Below, one piece after another: positions 17,443 to 25,631 of a DNA stretch of 54,371 nucleotides. The notes beneath the pieces are model-generated. The model saw nothing but the letters and a program-made list of their open reading frames with translations. It searched no databases and was not told where the DNA came from. Positions within the stretch are counted from its first letter, which is position 1, and every line of letters starts with the position of its first letter. The stretch comes from Sulfuritalea sp. (GTDB lineage Bacteria > Pseudomonadota > Gammaproteobacteria > Burkholderiales > Rhodocyclaceae). The DNA is taken from contig JALHPU010000029.1 in the NCBI GenBank assembly GCA_022842325.1, forward strand, positions 1 to 54,371. Reading direction: 5' to 3'. The position numbers were made by a program, and so were the translations under genes.

Positions 17443-17545
17443 GAATGTGCCACTGCTGTGCCGTATCGACGCACCTGTCGAGGTCAAATACACCAGGCAT
17501 GGTGGCATACTGCCCTACGTGCTGCGAGCCCTGATGGCGGGTTAG
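17443..17545 (+). pseudogene. acnA: C-terminal remnant of aconitate hydratase A
   Basis: The frame leaving IS66 reads about 33 residues to a TAG, including the stretch Arg-Ile-Asp-Ala-Pro-Val-Glu-Val and then RHGGILPYVLR. This matches the extreme C-terminus of AcnA-type aconitases, where an Arg-Ile-Asp-x-x-x-Glu-Val and a His-Gly-Gly-Ile-Leu motif close the protein. Nothing resembling the other roughly 850 residues occurs on the far side of IS66. It is a fragment left by deletion or element insertion. Confidence 0.65.
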
Positions 17546-17593
17546 CCGAGCGCCAGACCTCCTGGCCACTTCATCCTGCGGAGAACCAAACCG

Positions 17594-18682
17594 ATGCCCA
17601 AAACCCGTTCCGCGAATGCCGTCCGCCTGGAGTTCGCGCCCGGTTGCCTGGTTCAAACCAACCTGTCGGGCGCGGCCTTCACCGGCGACTGGCTGTGGGT
17701 GGCTGGCGACGAAGCCTGCGGCATAGACCGCCTGCGCCGCCTCGATCCCGTGGGGCGCGAGACCTTGCGCTTCGGCGAAGTGCGTGATTTCCCGCTGGCC
17801 GATCTGCTGGACCTGCCCGGCGCTGCCGGGGAAGAGGCCGATCTGGAGGGCATGGCCGTGGCCGATGGCTTCCTCTGGGTGGTGGGCTCGCATGGCCTGA
17901 AGCGCAAGAACGCCAAGCCGGGCCGGGACCATGCCGAAAACGCCAAGCGGCTGGCGAAAGTAACGCTCGACGGCAATCGTCGTCTGCTGGCCTGCCTGCC
18001 GATCGAGCCCGACGCCAATGGTGCACCCTGCCTGGTGCGACAGGCCAAAGACGGGCGGCGGGCGTTGCGCCTGAAGGGTGATGCCCAAACCAACCTGCTC
18101 AGCCGTGCGCTCGCCGATGACCCCCACTTCGCCCCCTACATGGCGATCCCGGGCAAGGACAACGGCTTCGACATCGAAGGTCTGGCCGTGGACGGCCGCC
18201 GGCTGCTGCTGGGCTTGCGCGGCCCTGTGCTGCGCGGCTGGTCGGCGCTGCTCGAGATCGCGGTCGAAACGCGCAGTGACCAGTTGCGCCTGGCGCCCCT
18301 GGACGACAGGGGAACGCTGATTCGCAAGCACTTCCTGCAGCTCGACGGCCTGGGCGTGCGTGACCTGCACTTCTCCGGCGATGACCTCTACATCCTGGCC
18401 GGCCCGACGATGGTACTGAACGGCGATATCCGCGTCTTCAAGTGGCCCGCAGCCAGGCCCTTTCTCGCGGCCAACCGCGACCCGGTGCGCTTCGAGTCGG
18501 CGCTGACCGAGTCGGTCTCGCTGCCCCATGGACACGGCACCAACCGTGCCGAGGCGATTTGCGACCTGCCTCCGGCCTTGTCGGGCGGCAAGGCGAGCTG
18601 GCTCGTGCTGTACGACGCACCGGGTGCCGATCGCAAGGAGGGCGAGCACACCGTCTTCGGTGACCTGCTGCGCCACGATTGA
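17594..18682 (+). CDS. DUF3616 family protein
   Basis: This 362-aa cytoplasmic-looking protein starts at ATG 17594. The body is made of repeated strand-turn units with motifs such as Asp-Leu-Glu-Gly-Met-Ala-Val and Asp-Ile-Glu-Gly-Leu-Ala-Val, typical of a beta-propeller-like fold seen in DUF3616 proteins. The biochemical role is unknown. It is followed after 34 bases by a lipid-kinase gene and then a phosphoesterase gene on the same strand, so a shared transcript is likely. Confidence 0.75.
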   Translation: MPKTRSANAVRLEFAPGCLVQTNLSGAAFTGDWLWVAGDEACGIDRLRRLDPVGRETLRFGEVRDFPLADLLDLPGAAGEEADLEGMAVADGFLWVVGSHGLKRKNAKPGRDHAENAKRLAKVTLDGNRRLLACLPIEPDANGAPCLVRQAKDGRRALRLKGDAQTNLLSRALADDPHFAPYMAIPGKDNGFDIEGLAVDGRRLLLGLRGPVLRGWSALLEIAVETRSDQLRLAPLDDRGTLIRKHFLQLDGLGVRDLHFSGDDLYILAGPTMVLNGDIRVFKWPAARPFLAANRDPVRFESALTESVSLPHGHGTNRAEAICDLPPALSGGKASWLVLYDAPGADRKEGEHTVFGDLLRHD

Positions 18683-18716
18683 GATCCCTGGCCCCGGTTT
18701 GATCCAACCACTTTCC

Positions 18717-19739
18717 ATGGCTGTCTGCCCCGAGATCGACCCGGCGTCACCGCTGCAGTTCGTCATCAATGCGGCAGCGGGCAGCAGCGACGCGGACGCG
18801 AAGCGCGAAGTCATCGAAGCCGCGCTGCGGACCGGCGGACGGCGCGGGGATTTGCTGTTCAGCCGCCCCGCCGGGCTTGCCCGCTTGGCGCAGGAGGCGG
18901 CGACCCAGGCCAGCGCCACCCGCACGGCCGTGGTCGCCGTCGGCGGCGACGGCACCCTCAACACGGTGGCGCAGGCGGCGCACGCCGCAGGCTGCGCCAT
19001 GGGGGTGGTACCGCAGGGCACGTTCAACTACTTCGCCCGCACCCATGGCATTCCCGCCGACCAGACGGAAGCGGTAGGCCTGCTGCTGCGTGCGGCGCCG
19101 GCGCCGGTGCAGGTGGCCGGCATCAACGACCGCGTATTTCTGGTCAACGCCAGCCTCGGGCTCTACCCCGAGCTCCTGGAAGACCGCGAAGCCTACAAAG
19201 CCCGTTTCGGCCGCAGCCGCTGGGTGGCGTTTTTGGCGGCCTGTGCGACGTTGCTGCGCGCACAACGCCGGCTGCGACTGCACATCGAGACGGGTGGCAC
19301 GGTTCGCGACATGCTTGCCCTGACCCTGTTCGTGGGCAACAACCGGCTGCAACTTGAGCAGTTCGGTGCGCAGCCGGAGGACACCGTGGCCGGCACGCCC
19401 GGCGCGGGCAGCATCGCCGCGCTGATGCTGCGCCCCATCGGAACCTTGGCGATGATCCGGCTGATGCTGCACGGGGCGATGGGTACGCTCGGCGAAGCGC
19501 AGAGTGTGGAGCGCTTCGAGTTCCACCACATGGTGGTCAGGCCGACGCTCGCACCGGGCCGCCGTTGGGTGAAGGTGGCCTTCGACGGCGAGGTGACGCG
19601 GATGCGCGCGCCGCTCGACTTCCGCGTGCTCGAAAAGCCCTTGTACCTGCTGATGCCCCCGCGCGACGAAGCTGCAATCAACACCGCGATCGATACCGCG
19701 TCCGGCACCGCAAGCGACACCGGGGAAACGGGCGGATGA
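18717..19739 (+). CDS. Diacylglycerol kinase catalytic-domain lipid kinase
   Basis: The start is ATG 18717; a longer frame overlaps the upstream gene in the wrong register. The 340-aa product has the DAGK signature: a nucleotide-binding Val-Gly-Gly-Asp-Gly-Thr-Leu-Asn at about residue 80, the Gly-Thr-x-Asn-Tyr-Phe-Ala-Arg motif (Gly replaced by Gln-Gly-Thr-Phe-Asn context), and a C-terminal beta-sandwich with Phe-Asp-Gly-Glu. It probably phosphorylates diacylglycerol or a related lipid at the membrane. Its stop overlaps the next gene by ATGA. Confidence 0.85.
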   Translation: MAVCPEIDPASPLQFVINAAAGSSDADAKREVIEAALRTGGRRGDLLFSRPAGLARLAQEAATQASATRTAVVAVGGDGTLNTVAQAAHAAGCAMGVVPQGTFNYFARTHGIPADQTEAVGLLLRAAPAPVQVAGINDRVFLVNASLGLYPELLEDREAYKARFGRSRWVAFLAACATLLRAQRRLRLHIETGGTVRDMLALTLFVGNNRLQLEQFGAQPEDTVAGTPGAGSIAALMLRPIGTLAMIRLMLHGAMGTLGEAQSVERFEFHHMVVRPTLAPGRRWVKVAFDGEVTRMRAPLDFRVLEKPLYLLMPPRDEAAINTAIDTASGTASDTGETGG

Positions 19740-20533
19740 GCGTCCTGCTGCAGATCTCGGATACACACATCGGCACCGAACAGCCGCCGGTGGTCGAAGC
19801 GCTGGTGGCGCTGGCCCGGCAGCAGCGGCCCGACCTGCTGGTGCTCTCGGGCGACATCACGCAGCGCGCGCGGCCGGCGCAGTTCCGGGCGGCTCGCGCC
19901 TTCATGCACCGTCTGGGCGCGCCGGTACTGGCGATTCCGGGCAACCATGACATACCGCTGTTCGACCTCTGGGCACGCCTGCGCCGCCCCTATGCAGCGC
20001 ACATCGCTGCGTTCGGTGACGATCTCGAACCGGTGCACTCCGCGCCCGACCTTATGGTGGTCTGCGTCAACACCACCCGGGCCCGGCGCCACAAGCAAGG
20101 CGAGGTATCGGCGCATCAGGTCGACCGCGTCGCCCGGCTGCTCGCCGGTGCCGGCGCCGCACAGTTGCGCGTGGTGGTGGTGCACCAGCCCGTGGCCGTG
20201 ACGCGCGCCGAAGATGTGCCGAACCTGCTGCGCGGGCACGCCGCCGCACTGCAGCGCTGGGCCGCCGCCGGCGCCGACCTCGTCATGGGCGGGCACATCC
20301 ACCTGCCCTACGTGATGGCGCTTGACGGCCTGGCGCGGCCGCTGTGGGCGGTGCAGGCCGGCACGGCCGTCTCGTCGCGGGTGCGCCGGGGTGTGCCGAA
20401 CTCGGTGAACCTGCTGCGCTGGGGTGCGGATTCATCTCCCGGCTGCTGCGTCATAGAACAATGGGATTTCTCGGCTGCCGAGCAGGCATTTGTTCGCGCC
20501 GGGCTTACCGAACTCCGGCCAGCCAGGGCATGA
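19736..20533 (+). CDS. Calcineurin-like metallophosphoesterase
   Basis: This 265-aa protein starts at ATG 19736, overlapping the lipid-kinase stop. The five metallophosphoesterase motifs are present: Asp-Thr-His near residue 9, Gly-Asp-Ile-Thr near 40, Gly-Asn-His-Asp near 70, a His in Val-His-Gln-Pro, and Gly-Gly-His-Ile-His near 185. The set binds two metal ions and hydrolyses phosphoesters; the cyclic-nucleotide (CpdA-like) subgroup is the nearest in layout. The substrate is not evident. Coupling to the kinase suggests a linked lipid or phosphoester role. Confidence 0.87.
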   Translation: MSVLLQISDTHIGTEQPPVVEALVALARQQRPDLLVLSGDITQRARPAQFRAARAFMHRLGAPVLAIPGNHDIPLFDLWARLRRPYAAHIAAFGDDLEPVHSAPDLMVVCVNTTRARRHKQGEVSAHQVDRVARLLAGAGAAQLRVVVVHQPVAVTRAEDVPNLLRGHAAALQRWAAAGADLVMGGHIHLPYVMALDGLARPLWAVQAGTAVSSRVRRGVPNSVNLLRWGADSSPGCCVIEQWDFSAAEQAFVRAGLTELRPARA

Positions 20534-20588
20534 AGCTGTAGATGCGTCGATGCGTGCGAGACGTCGGAGCCACACGCCGGGGCTGCAT

Positions 20589-21068
20589 CTACCAGACCAG
20601 TGCCGCGATGAACACGCCCACCATGGTGAATGCCAGCACCACCTTGGCCAGCATGCCGGCGAGCAGACCCAGCCAGGTGGCAAATCCCACCTTCAAGGCC
20701 CGGTGTTGATCGCGCCGCGCCAGAAACTCGCCGACCGCCGCCCCCAGCAAGGGCATGAACAAAACGCCGATCAGGCCCAGGGCCAGGCCGAGCACGGTGC
20801 CTATGGCCGCCCCCAGCAGTGCCTGGCGGCTTGCCCCGGCCCGCTGGGCGCCGAGCAGGCCGGCCGCCCATTCCAGCACCCAGGCCAGTACCGCCAGTAC
20901 CCCGATCAGCACCACGGCCCCCACGCTGATGCGGGCAAAATCATCGATCCAGGCCCCGAGGATCACGCCTGCCAGCACCAGCGCGGTGCCCGGCAAAACC
21001 GGCAGCACGGTGCCGAGCAGACCGAGGACGATCAACCCGGCCGCCAGCACCCAGAGCAGGCTATCCAT
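20589..21068 (-). CDS. DUF456 membrane protein
   Basis: This 159-aa protein is nearly all hydrophobic, with about five membrane segments. The N-terminal Gly-Thr-Val-Leu-Pro-Val-Leu-Pro-Gly-Thr motif and the central glycine-rich segment (Gly-Leu-Ile-Gly-Val-Leu-Phe-Met-Pro-Leu-Leu-Gly) are typical of DUF456. Function is unknown. It converges on the phosphoesterase gene and ends 55 bases from it. Confidence 0.8.
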   Translation of the reverse strand: MDSLLWVLAAGLIVLGLLGTVLPVLPGTALVLAGVILGAWIDDFARISVGAVVLIGVLAVLAWVLEWAAGLLGAQRAGASRQALLGAAIGTVLGLALGLIGVLFMPLLGAAVGEFLARRDQHRALKVGFATWLGLLAGMLAKVVLAFTMVGVFIAALVW

Positions 21069-21089
21069 CTCGACGCACGCGCCAATGTT

Positions 21090-21527
21090 TCACGGCTGCG
21101 CGGGTGTCACGGATGTCGCCGGGGGTGTGCCGCGACCCGCGAACAAGCGTATTACCACGTGCAGCGCAATGCCGGCGAGCAGCAACACCTAGGCACCCAA
21201 GCCCCAGCCGATCCAGATCGCCGGCGACAGCCAGCCGACCAGCGCCGGTACCTGCTGCTGCAGCCACTCCAGCCAGGGCAGGAAGGACTGTGCCCACGCC
21301 AGCCAGGCCTCGACGAGGCCGGCCGGCAAGCCTGCCGTCAGCCACTCGGGCAAACCGAGCAGGGGGACCGCCTGCCGGGCAGCGTCGCCCGCCGCCGTGG
21401 TGGCGGCTCCCAGCTTGGCCGGCGCCAGCCCGGCAAACCACTGCGCCGCCAGGTGCAAGCCCCACGCCGCGGCGGTCCAGAAGACGAACAGCAGACCGAA
21501 CATTGCCCATATCAGTACATACAACAT
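21090..21527 (-). pseudogene. Membrane protein gene interrupted by an in-frame amber codon
   Basis: From ATG 21527 (GGAG ribosome site upstream) 112 residues are read to a TAG at 21189-21191. The same frame stays open for another 32 codons of membrane-helix character (Val-Leu-Leu-Leu-Ala-Gly-Ile-Ala-Leu) to a TGA at 21090. The TAG falls exactly where the last helix begins, where a Trp or Gln codon would be one base away. I do not recognise the family. The protein has an N-terminal helix and amphipathic Trp-rich segments. Confidence 0.6.
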
Positions 21528-21765
21528 GCTTTGCTCCCAGGTCCGCCGCCGGATACCCACGCACCGAAGCAGCAGCACCGCAAGGTGATACGAACCCAAA
21601 CATTTCGATACATGGGGCCGCGGGCGGCGATTAAAAGAGGAGGCGGGGTTTCCGGCGCGGTCGCTTTGTGATCGAAGCTGAGTGTGGCCGGCGACCCGAG
21701 CAAGGTGGTGGTATCGATTCGCCGGGCGTCCGCGCGGGGCGGGAAGTCGGCGCCGGTGCAATGCC

Positions 21766-22236
21766 TCAGTGCGCCAGGTAGAGGACCCCGATGATGCACA
21801 GCCCGAGCACCAGATTGATGCCCACCCACTGCCGCAGGCGCGCCAGCCGGTCGGCCGCCTGCGCCCAGTCGCCAGCAGCCACGGCGGCGCCAAACCGCGG
21901 GTACAGTACAAACCGGATGTGACCGAAGAGAGCCACCATGAGTACCCCGAGGCTGGCCATCACGGTCCACGTCAGCGGCATGCTGAAGCTGCCGCCGGAT
22001 TGCACGCTGGCCTTTGCGACCCGGCCGATCATCCATACCCCGCTCACCAGGGTCAGGCTGGCGGCCCACAGCACTGCGGCGAAGAAACGGCCCAGCACGG
22101 CATTTGCCAGATGCAGCCGCTCGGGCGGCGCCAGGGTGGCCAGCGCCGGACGCAGGAAAAAGTGGGCGAAGATCATGCCGCCCAACCAAAGGATGATGGA
22201 CAGCACATGGACAGTTTTGAGCAAAGCGTAAAGCAT
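21766..22236 (-). CDS. CopD-like/DUF2269-type integral membrane protein
   Basis: The start is set at ATG 22236, giving 156 aa; the extra N-terminal residues of the longer frame look non-coding. Four membrane helices are visible, with a His-Val-Leu-Ser motif in helix one and conserved Trp-Leu-Gly-Gly-Met and His-Phe-Phe-Leu-Arg-Pro-Ala segments. This pattern is that of CopD-domain proteins, some of which handle copper. No copper gene is adjacent here, so the name describes the fold only. The 210 bases upstream hold no clear gene. Confidence 0.7.
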   Translation of the reverse strand: MLYALLKTVHVLSIILWLGGMIFAHFFLRPALATLAPPERLHLANAVLGRFFAAVLWAASLTLVSGVWMIGRVAKASVQSGGSFSMPLTWTVMASLGVLMVALFGHIRFVLYPRFGAAVAAGDWAQAADRLARLRQWVGINLVLGLCIIGVLYLAH

Positions 22237-22447
22237 GGTCTGGGCATTCCGGGCAAGGCCCACAGGGTGCGGGGGGAGTGGTCGCGAAGTGGACCGGCGA
22301 TGGGTTTCCCGCACTATACGGCAGTCGGTGGCGGCTATACCGGAGGGTCGGTTCGGGTCATGCGGCCGCGCAGCAGTCGCGACCGAGGACGTCCTCCGCC
22401 CGATACCGCGTGGTCCTTACCCGCTATTTGTGGCGACGAAGGCCATC

Positions 22448-22765
22448 TCACGGGCGCGGATAGAGAGGCGCCCGAGAGATCTCGTCACGACTAAACTGCT
22501 GCTTTGCCGCCGCGCGCGCCAGCATATGCGACGCCACCGGTAGTGTGGCGAACAGAATTGCCAGGATCGTGAGCACCCTTCCGCCCCAGGCCCAGTCTCC
22601 GCCATAAAGTGCCGCGCCGGCCAGGATCAGGCCCAGGCCCAACGTGCCGGCCTTGGTCGCGGCGTGCTGGCGCGAGACCGCATCGGGCAGCCGGAACAGT
22701 CCGGCAGCGGCGATCAGCAGCACGCCGCAGCCGAGCATGGCGAGGATCAGGCCGCCCTGGCTCAT
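22448..22765 (-). CDS. mnhG: Na+/H+ antiporter subunit G (MnhG/MrpG)
   Basis: This 105-aa protein starts at ATG 22765, overlapping mnhF by four bases. It has three helices and the family motif Leu-Phe-Arg-Leu-Pro-Asp-Ala-x-Ser-Arg-x-His-Ala-Ala-Thr-Lys, followed by Gly-Thr-Leu-Gly. MnhG is one of the small subunits of the seven-subunit Mrp antiporter complex, required for assembly and activity. It is the last gene of the operon. Confidence 0.93.
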   Translation of the reverse strand: MSQGGLILAMLGCGVLLIAAAGLFRLPDAVSRQHAATKAGTLGLGLILAGAALYGGDWAWGGRVLTILAILFATLPVASHMLARAAAKQQFSRDEISRAPLYPRP

Positions 22766-23037
22766 GGCTGCCGCCGCGCGCTGTCGGCGCGCCCCTCGAT
22801 CATGCGCGCCCAGGCCACGGTGGCCACGAAACCGACCAGCGCGACGCCGATCGCCACGTCGAGAAACAGTTCGCGCCCGGACGCCATTGCCGCCGCCACA
22901 CACAGGCCGACCGCCGAGGCGAAGAGGATGTCGAGCGCAATCACCCGATCGACGTCGGTCGGGCCACGCAGGAAGCGCAGCATGCCGAGCGCAATGGCGA
23001 GAACCAGACAAAGAACTATCGCGGTGATCATCTTCAA
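22762..23037 (-). CDS. mnhF: Na+/H+ antiporter subunit F (MnhF/MrpF)
   Basis: This 91-aa, three-helix protein has the conserved Arg-Gly-Pro-Thr-x-x-Asp-Arg-Val-Ile-Ala-Leu-Asp motif that defines MrpF. It overlaps mnhE upstream and mnhG downstream by four bases each (ATGA), as expected for obligate subunits of one membrane complex. Confidence 0.94.
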   Translation of the reverse strand: MKMITAIVLCLVLAIALGMLRFLRGPTDVDRVIALDILFASAVGLCVAAAMASGRELFLDVAIGVALVGFVATVAWARMIEGRADSARRQP

Positions 23038-23372
23038 TCCTCCGGCAGGCCGAAAAGCGGGGTCAAGTAGAGCTCAAACTTCTGGCGGATCGACGCCACC
23101 GTGGCTTCGGCGTCCGACAGATCGAGCAGGTGGAGCAGCATTTCATGTCGGTCGAGGTCGATGTCGATCACCGTCGTGCCTGGCGTCAGAGTGACCATGC
23201 AGCCCAGTAGCACGGTTCCGGTCTCGCTCATCGGCGCGTATTCCATGCGGATCAATCCTGCCGGTGGCGGTGGGCCGCGGCGCACGACGATCCCCGCCGT
23301 CGTGAAGCCGGATACCAGCACCTGCCAGAAAAAGCGCAGCAGCAGGATCGCGGCGGCGGTCGCTCGGCGCAT
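23034..23372 (-). CDS. mnhE: Na+/H+ antiporter subunit E (MnhE/MrpE)
   Basis: The start is ATG 23372, sharing its A with the mnhD stop; the much longer frame is out of register with the family. The 112-aa product is somewhat short for MrpE (about 160) because it lacks part of the N-terminal helices. It keeps the signature Thr-Leu-Thr-Pro-Gly-Thr-Thr-Val-Ile-Asp and the following Leu-Asp-Arg-His-Glu-Met-Leu-Leu-His region. It belongs to the antiporter complex. Confidence 0.88.
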   Translation of the reverse strand: MRRATAAAILLLRFFWQVLVSGFTTAGIVVRRGPPPPAGLIRMEYAPMSETGTVLLGCMVTLTPGTTVIDIDLDRHEMLLHLLDLSDAEATVASIRQKFELYLTPLFGLPED

Positions 23373-24817
23373 CAGCGGTCTCCGCCGAGCGACCGGGCAG
23401 CGTCGCCGGCAAAGGCGATGAAGGGCTCCGGATAAACGCCGACTCCCAGCGCCAGCAGGGCCAACATAGTGGTTACGGCATACGCCGGCGCAAGGCGCGC
23501 GCGCGCCGGCTGCCAGTCGGGATCGGGATGGGGTTTCCAGAAGGCTTCCATCCATATCTTGGCCATCGAGTAAAGCGTCAGGACGCCGACGCCGAGAGCC
23601 ACCGCGCCCCATACGGCCTGCCCCTGCGCGAAGCTCTCGCGCACCAGCAGCAGTTTGCCCCAGAAGCCCGACAGGGGCGGAATACCGACCTGGGCCAGGG
23701 CGGTGACCAGAAACAGCACCGATAGCCAGGGTCGCGCCGAATAAAGGCCGCCGATGCGCCGCAGATCGTAGTGGCCGGCAAGGCGAAATATGATCGCCGC
23801 GATCAGGATCAGCCCGCCCTTGACCACCATGTTGTGCCACATGTAGAACATCGCCCCGGCGCTGCCTTCGGGGGTCGCCAGAGCGATTCCGAGCAGCATG
23901 TAGCCGATCTGGCTGACGATATGGAAAGCCAGGATGCGGCGCATATCCCAATGGTAGGCCGCGCCGAGTACACCGCTCACCATGGTCAGCACGGCGAGCC
24001 AGCCCAGCGCCTGATAGAGCACTTCCGACGATCCGGACAACACGTCGCCGAGCACGCGCAGCAGCGCATAGGCGCCGACCTTGGTCAGCAGCGCTGCAAA
24101 GAGCGCCAACAAGGGCGCCGGCAGGACGTGGTACGACGCCGGCAGCCACGCGTAGAAAGGGAATGCAGCCGCCTTGATGAGCAGGGCGACGACGAGAAGA
24201 CTGGAAAAAGGCAACAGGATCTCGGGGGCGACCTTGTCTGCCGCCTGCCCGATCGCAATAAAGTTGAGATGGCCAGTCAGAGCGTAGATGAGGGCCACCG
24301 CCGCCAACAGCAATAAGGTGCCGACCACGTTGAGGGCAAAGTACTTGAGCGTCGCCTCCAGGTCGCGCACGGTGGCGCGACGAACCATCAACCCGAGGGC
24401 GCAGATCAGCGTCAGCTCGAACCAGACGTAGAGATTGAACAGGTCGGCGGTGAGAAAGGCGCCGCAGGCCCCCGCCAGCATGCCGTGGACCAGCGGCAGG
24501 AGCGACTCGTCGGGGCTGGCCGGATCGGCATCCGACATCTGGAAACCGAGCGCCGCGGCGCCCATCAGTACCGCCACCAGGACCATCGAAGCGCTGAGCC
24601 GGTCCGCTGCGAACTCGATGCCGAAAGGAGGAGGCCAGTTACCCAGTGCGACGCGTAGCGTGCTGTCATCGACCGCGAAGAGCAGTGCGACTGCACAGGC
24701 CAGCAGCGCCGACAATCCGGCCCAACTGACGAAGCACTGCAAGCGAGGTCGTCCGGCCGCCAGCACGCAGGCCACGGAGGTCGCCAGCGCGGTCAGGAGG
24801 GGCAGCAGAACCAGCAT
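23372..24817 (-). CDS. mnhD: Na+/H+ antiporter subunit D (MnhD/MrpD)
   Basis: This 481-aa, about 14-helix protein is a member of the NuoL/M/N-like proton-channel family. Charged residues characteristic of the channel are present: Glu in Leu-Tyr-Val-Trp-Phe-Glu-Leu-Thr (about residue 136), a Lys within Leu-Ile-Lys-Ala-Ala-Ala-Phe-Pro-Phe-Tyr-Ala-Trp-Leu-Pro, and a later Lys in the His-Asn-Met-Val-Val-Lys-Gly-Gly segment. With MnhA it forms the ion-translocating core. Two bases separate it from mnhC. Confidence 0.95.
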   Translation of the reverse strand: MLVLLPLLTALATSVACVLAAGRPRLQCFVSWAGLSALLACAVALLFAVDDSTLRVALGNWPPPFGIEFAADRLSASMVLVAVLMGAAALGFQMSDADPASPDESLLPLVHGMLAGACGAFLTADLFNLYVWFELTLICALGLMVRRATVRDLEATLKYFALNVVGTLLLLAAVALIYALTGHLNFIAIGQAADKVAPEILLPFSSLLVVALLIKAAAFPFYAWLPASYHVLPAPLLALFAALLTKVGAYALLRVLGDVLSGSSEVLYQALGWLAVLTMVSGVLGAAYHWDMRRILAFHIVSQIGYMLLGIALATPEGSAGAMFYMWHNMVVKGGLILIAAIIFRLAGHYDLRRIGGLYSARPWLSVLFLVTALAQVGIPPLSGFWGKLLLVRESFAQGQAVWGAVALGVGVLTLYSMAKIWMEAFWKPHPDPDWQPARARLAPAYAVTTMLALLALGVGVYPEPFIAFAGDAARSLGGDR

Positions 24818-24819
24818 GG

Positions 24820-25203
24820 TCAGACCTCTTCCACCGGCGGCTTGATGTCGTCGTCATTTCGCGGCTCGGCGGCGCGCAAGCGATGCGCATCGTCGGTATC
24901 GGCGGCGCGCATCAGGCGCACCACCAGCACCAGCGAGAAGCACAGCAGGGCAAAGCCGATGACGATTGCGGTAAGCACCAGCGCCTGAGGCAGCGGATTG
25001 GCGGCGTCGACCAGAACCTGCGCCCCGGTCGGTATGATCGGCGGCGCCGCAGAGTCGAGCCGGCCCGAGGCGAAGACCAGCAGGTTGAGCGCGGCGCCGA
25101 TAACCGACAGCCCGACGACCATCCGGAACAGGTCGCGCGACAGTGCCAGATAGACCCCCGCCGCCACGCCGATGCCCATGACCAGGGCAAAAATCCAGAT
25201 CAT
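24820..25203 (-). CDS. mnhC: Na+/H+ antiporter subunit C (MnhC/MrpC)
   Basis: The start is ATG 25203, overlapping mnhB by four bases. The product has 127 aa and three helices. It is a NuoK-like small subunit with the motif Gly-Leu-Ser-Val-Ile-Gly-Ala-Ala-Leu-Asn-Leu and the Pro-Leu-Pro-Gln-Ala-Leu-Val-Leu-Thr-Ala-Ile-Val-Ile-Gly sequence diagnostic of MrpC. A hydrophilic tail of about 25 residues is appended. Confidence 0.94.
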   Translation of the reverse strand: MIWIFALVMGIGVAAGVYLALSRDLFRMVVGLSVIGAALNLLVFASGRLDSAAPPIIPTGAQVLVDAANPLPQALVLTAIVIGFALLCFSLVLVVRLMRAADTDDAHRLRAAEPRNDDDIKPPVEEV

Positions 25204-25631
25204 TCGCCGCTCTCCTTTTGGTCGAGCAGTTCGAGGCAGTAGCCGCCGATGGCGCCCCACACGCAGCAATAAACGCCGAGGTCAAATAGCATGACGCTGG
25301 AAAATGGCAGGCTGGTCACGCCGAGCGGGATGGTGATCCACGGATGGGTCAGGTAGGGCAAACCCGCCAGCAGCGCCGGCAGACCGCTCGCCAAGGCCAG
25401 CAGCACGCCCGCCGCCGCCAGGCGTGGTGGCGAAAGAGGCAGGCGTTGACGGGCCGGGCAGGCGCCGAAGGCGATCGCGTAAACGGCGCTGGCCGCAGCC
25501 GCCAGCAAGCCGCCGACAAAGCCGCCGCCGGGGGCATTGTGGCCGCGCAGCAGCAACCACAGGGAGGCAATCAACATCACCGGGTAGAGGCCGCGCACCG
25601 CCAACTCGAAAATCATCGCGCGGGGGCTCAC
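25200..25631 (-). CDS. mnhB: Na+/H+ antiporter subunit B (MnhB/MrpB)
   Basis: This 143-aa, four-helix protein carries the MnhB motif His-Asn-Ala-Pro-Gly-Gly-Gly-Phe-Val-Gly-Gly-Leu in its first third and a Val-Thr-Ser-Leu-Pro-Phe-Ser-Ser-Val-Met-Leu-Phe-Asp-Leu-Gly-Val segment near the end. It overlaps the mnhA stop by four bases. Confidence 0.94.
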   Translation of the reverse strand: MSPRAMIFELAVRGLYPVMLIASLWLLLRGHNAPGGGFVGGLLAAAASAVYAIAFGACPARQRLPLSPPRLAAAGVLLALASGLPALLAGLPYLTHPWITIPLGVTSLPFSSVMLFDLGVYCCVWGAIGGYCLELLDQKESGE

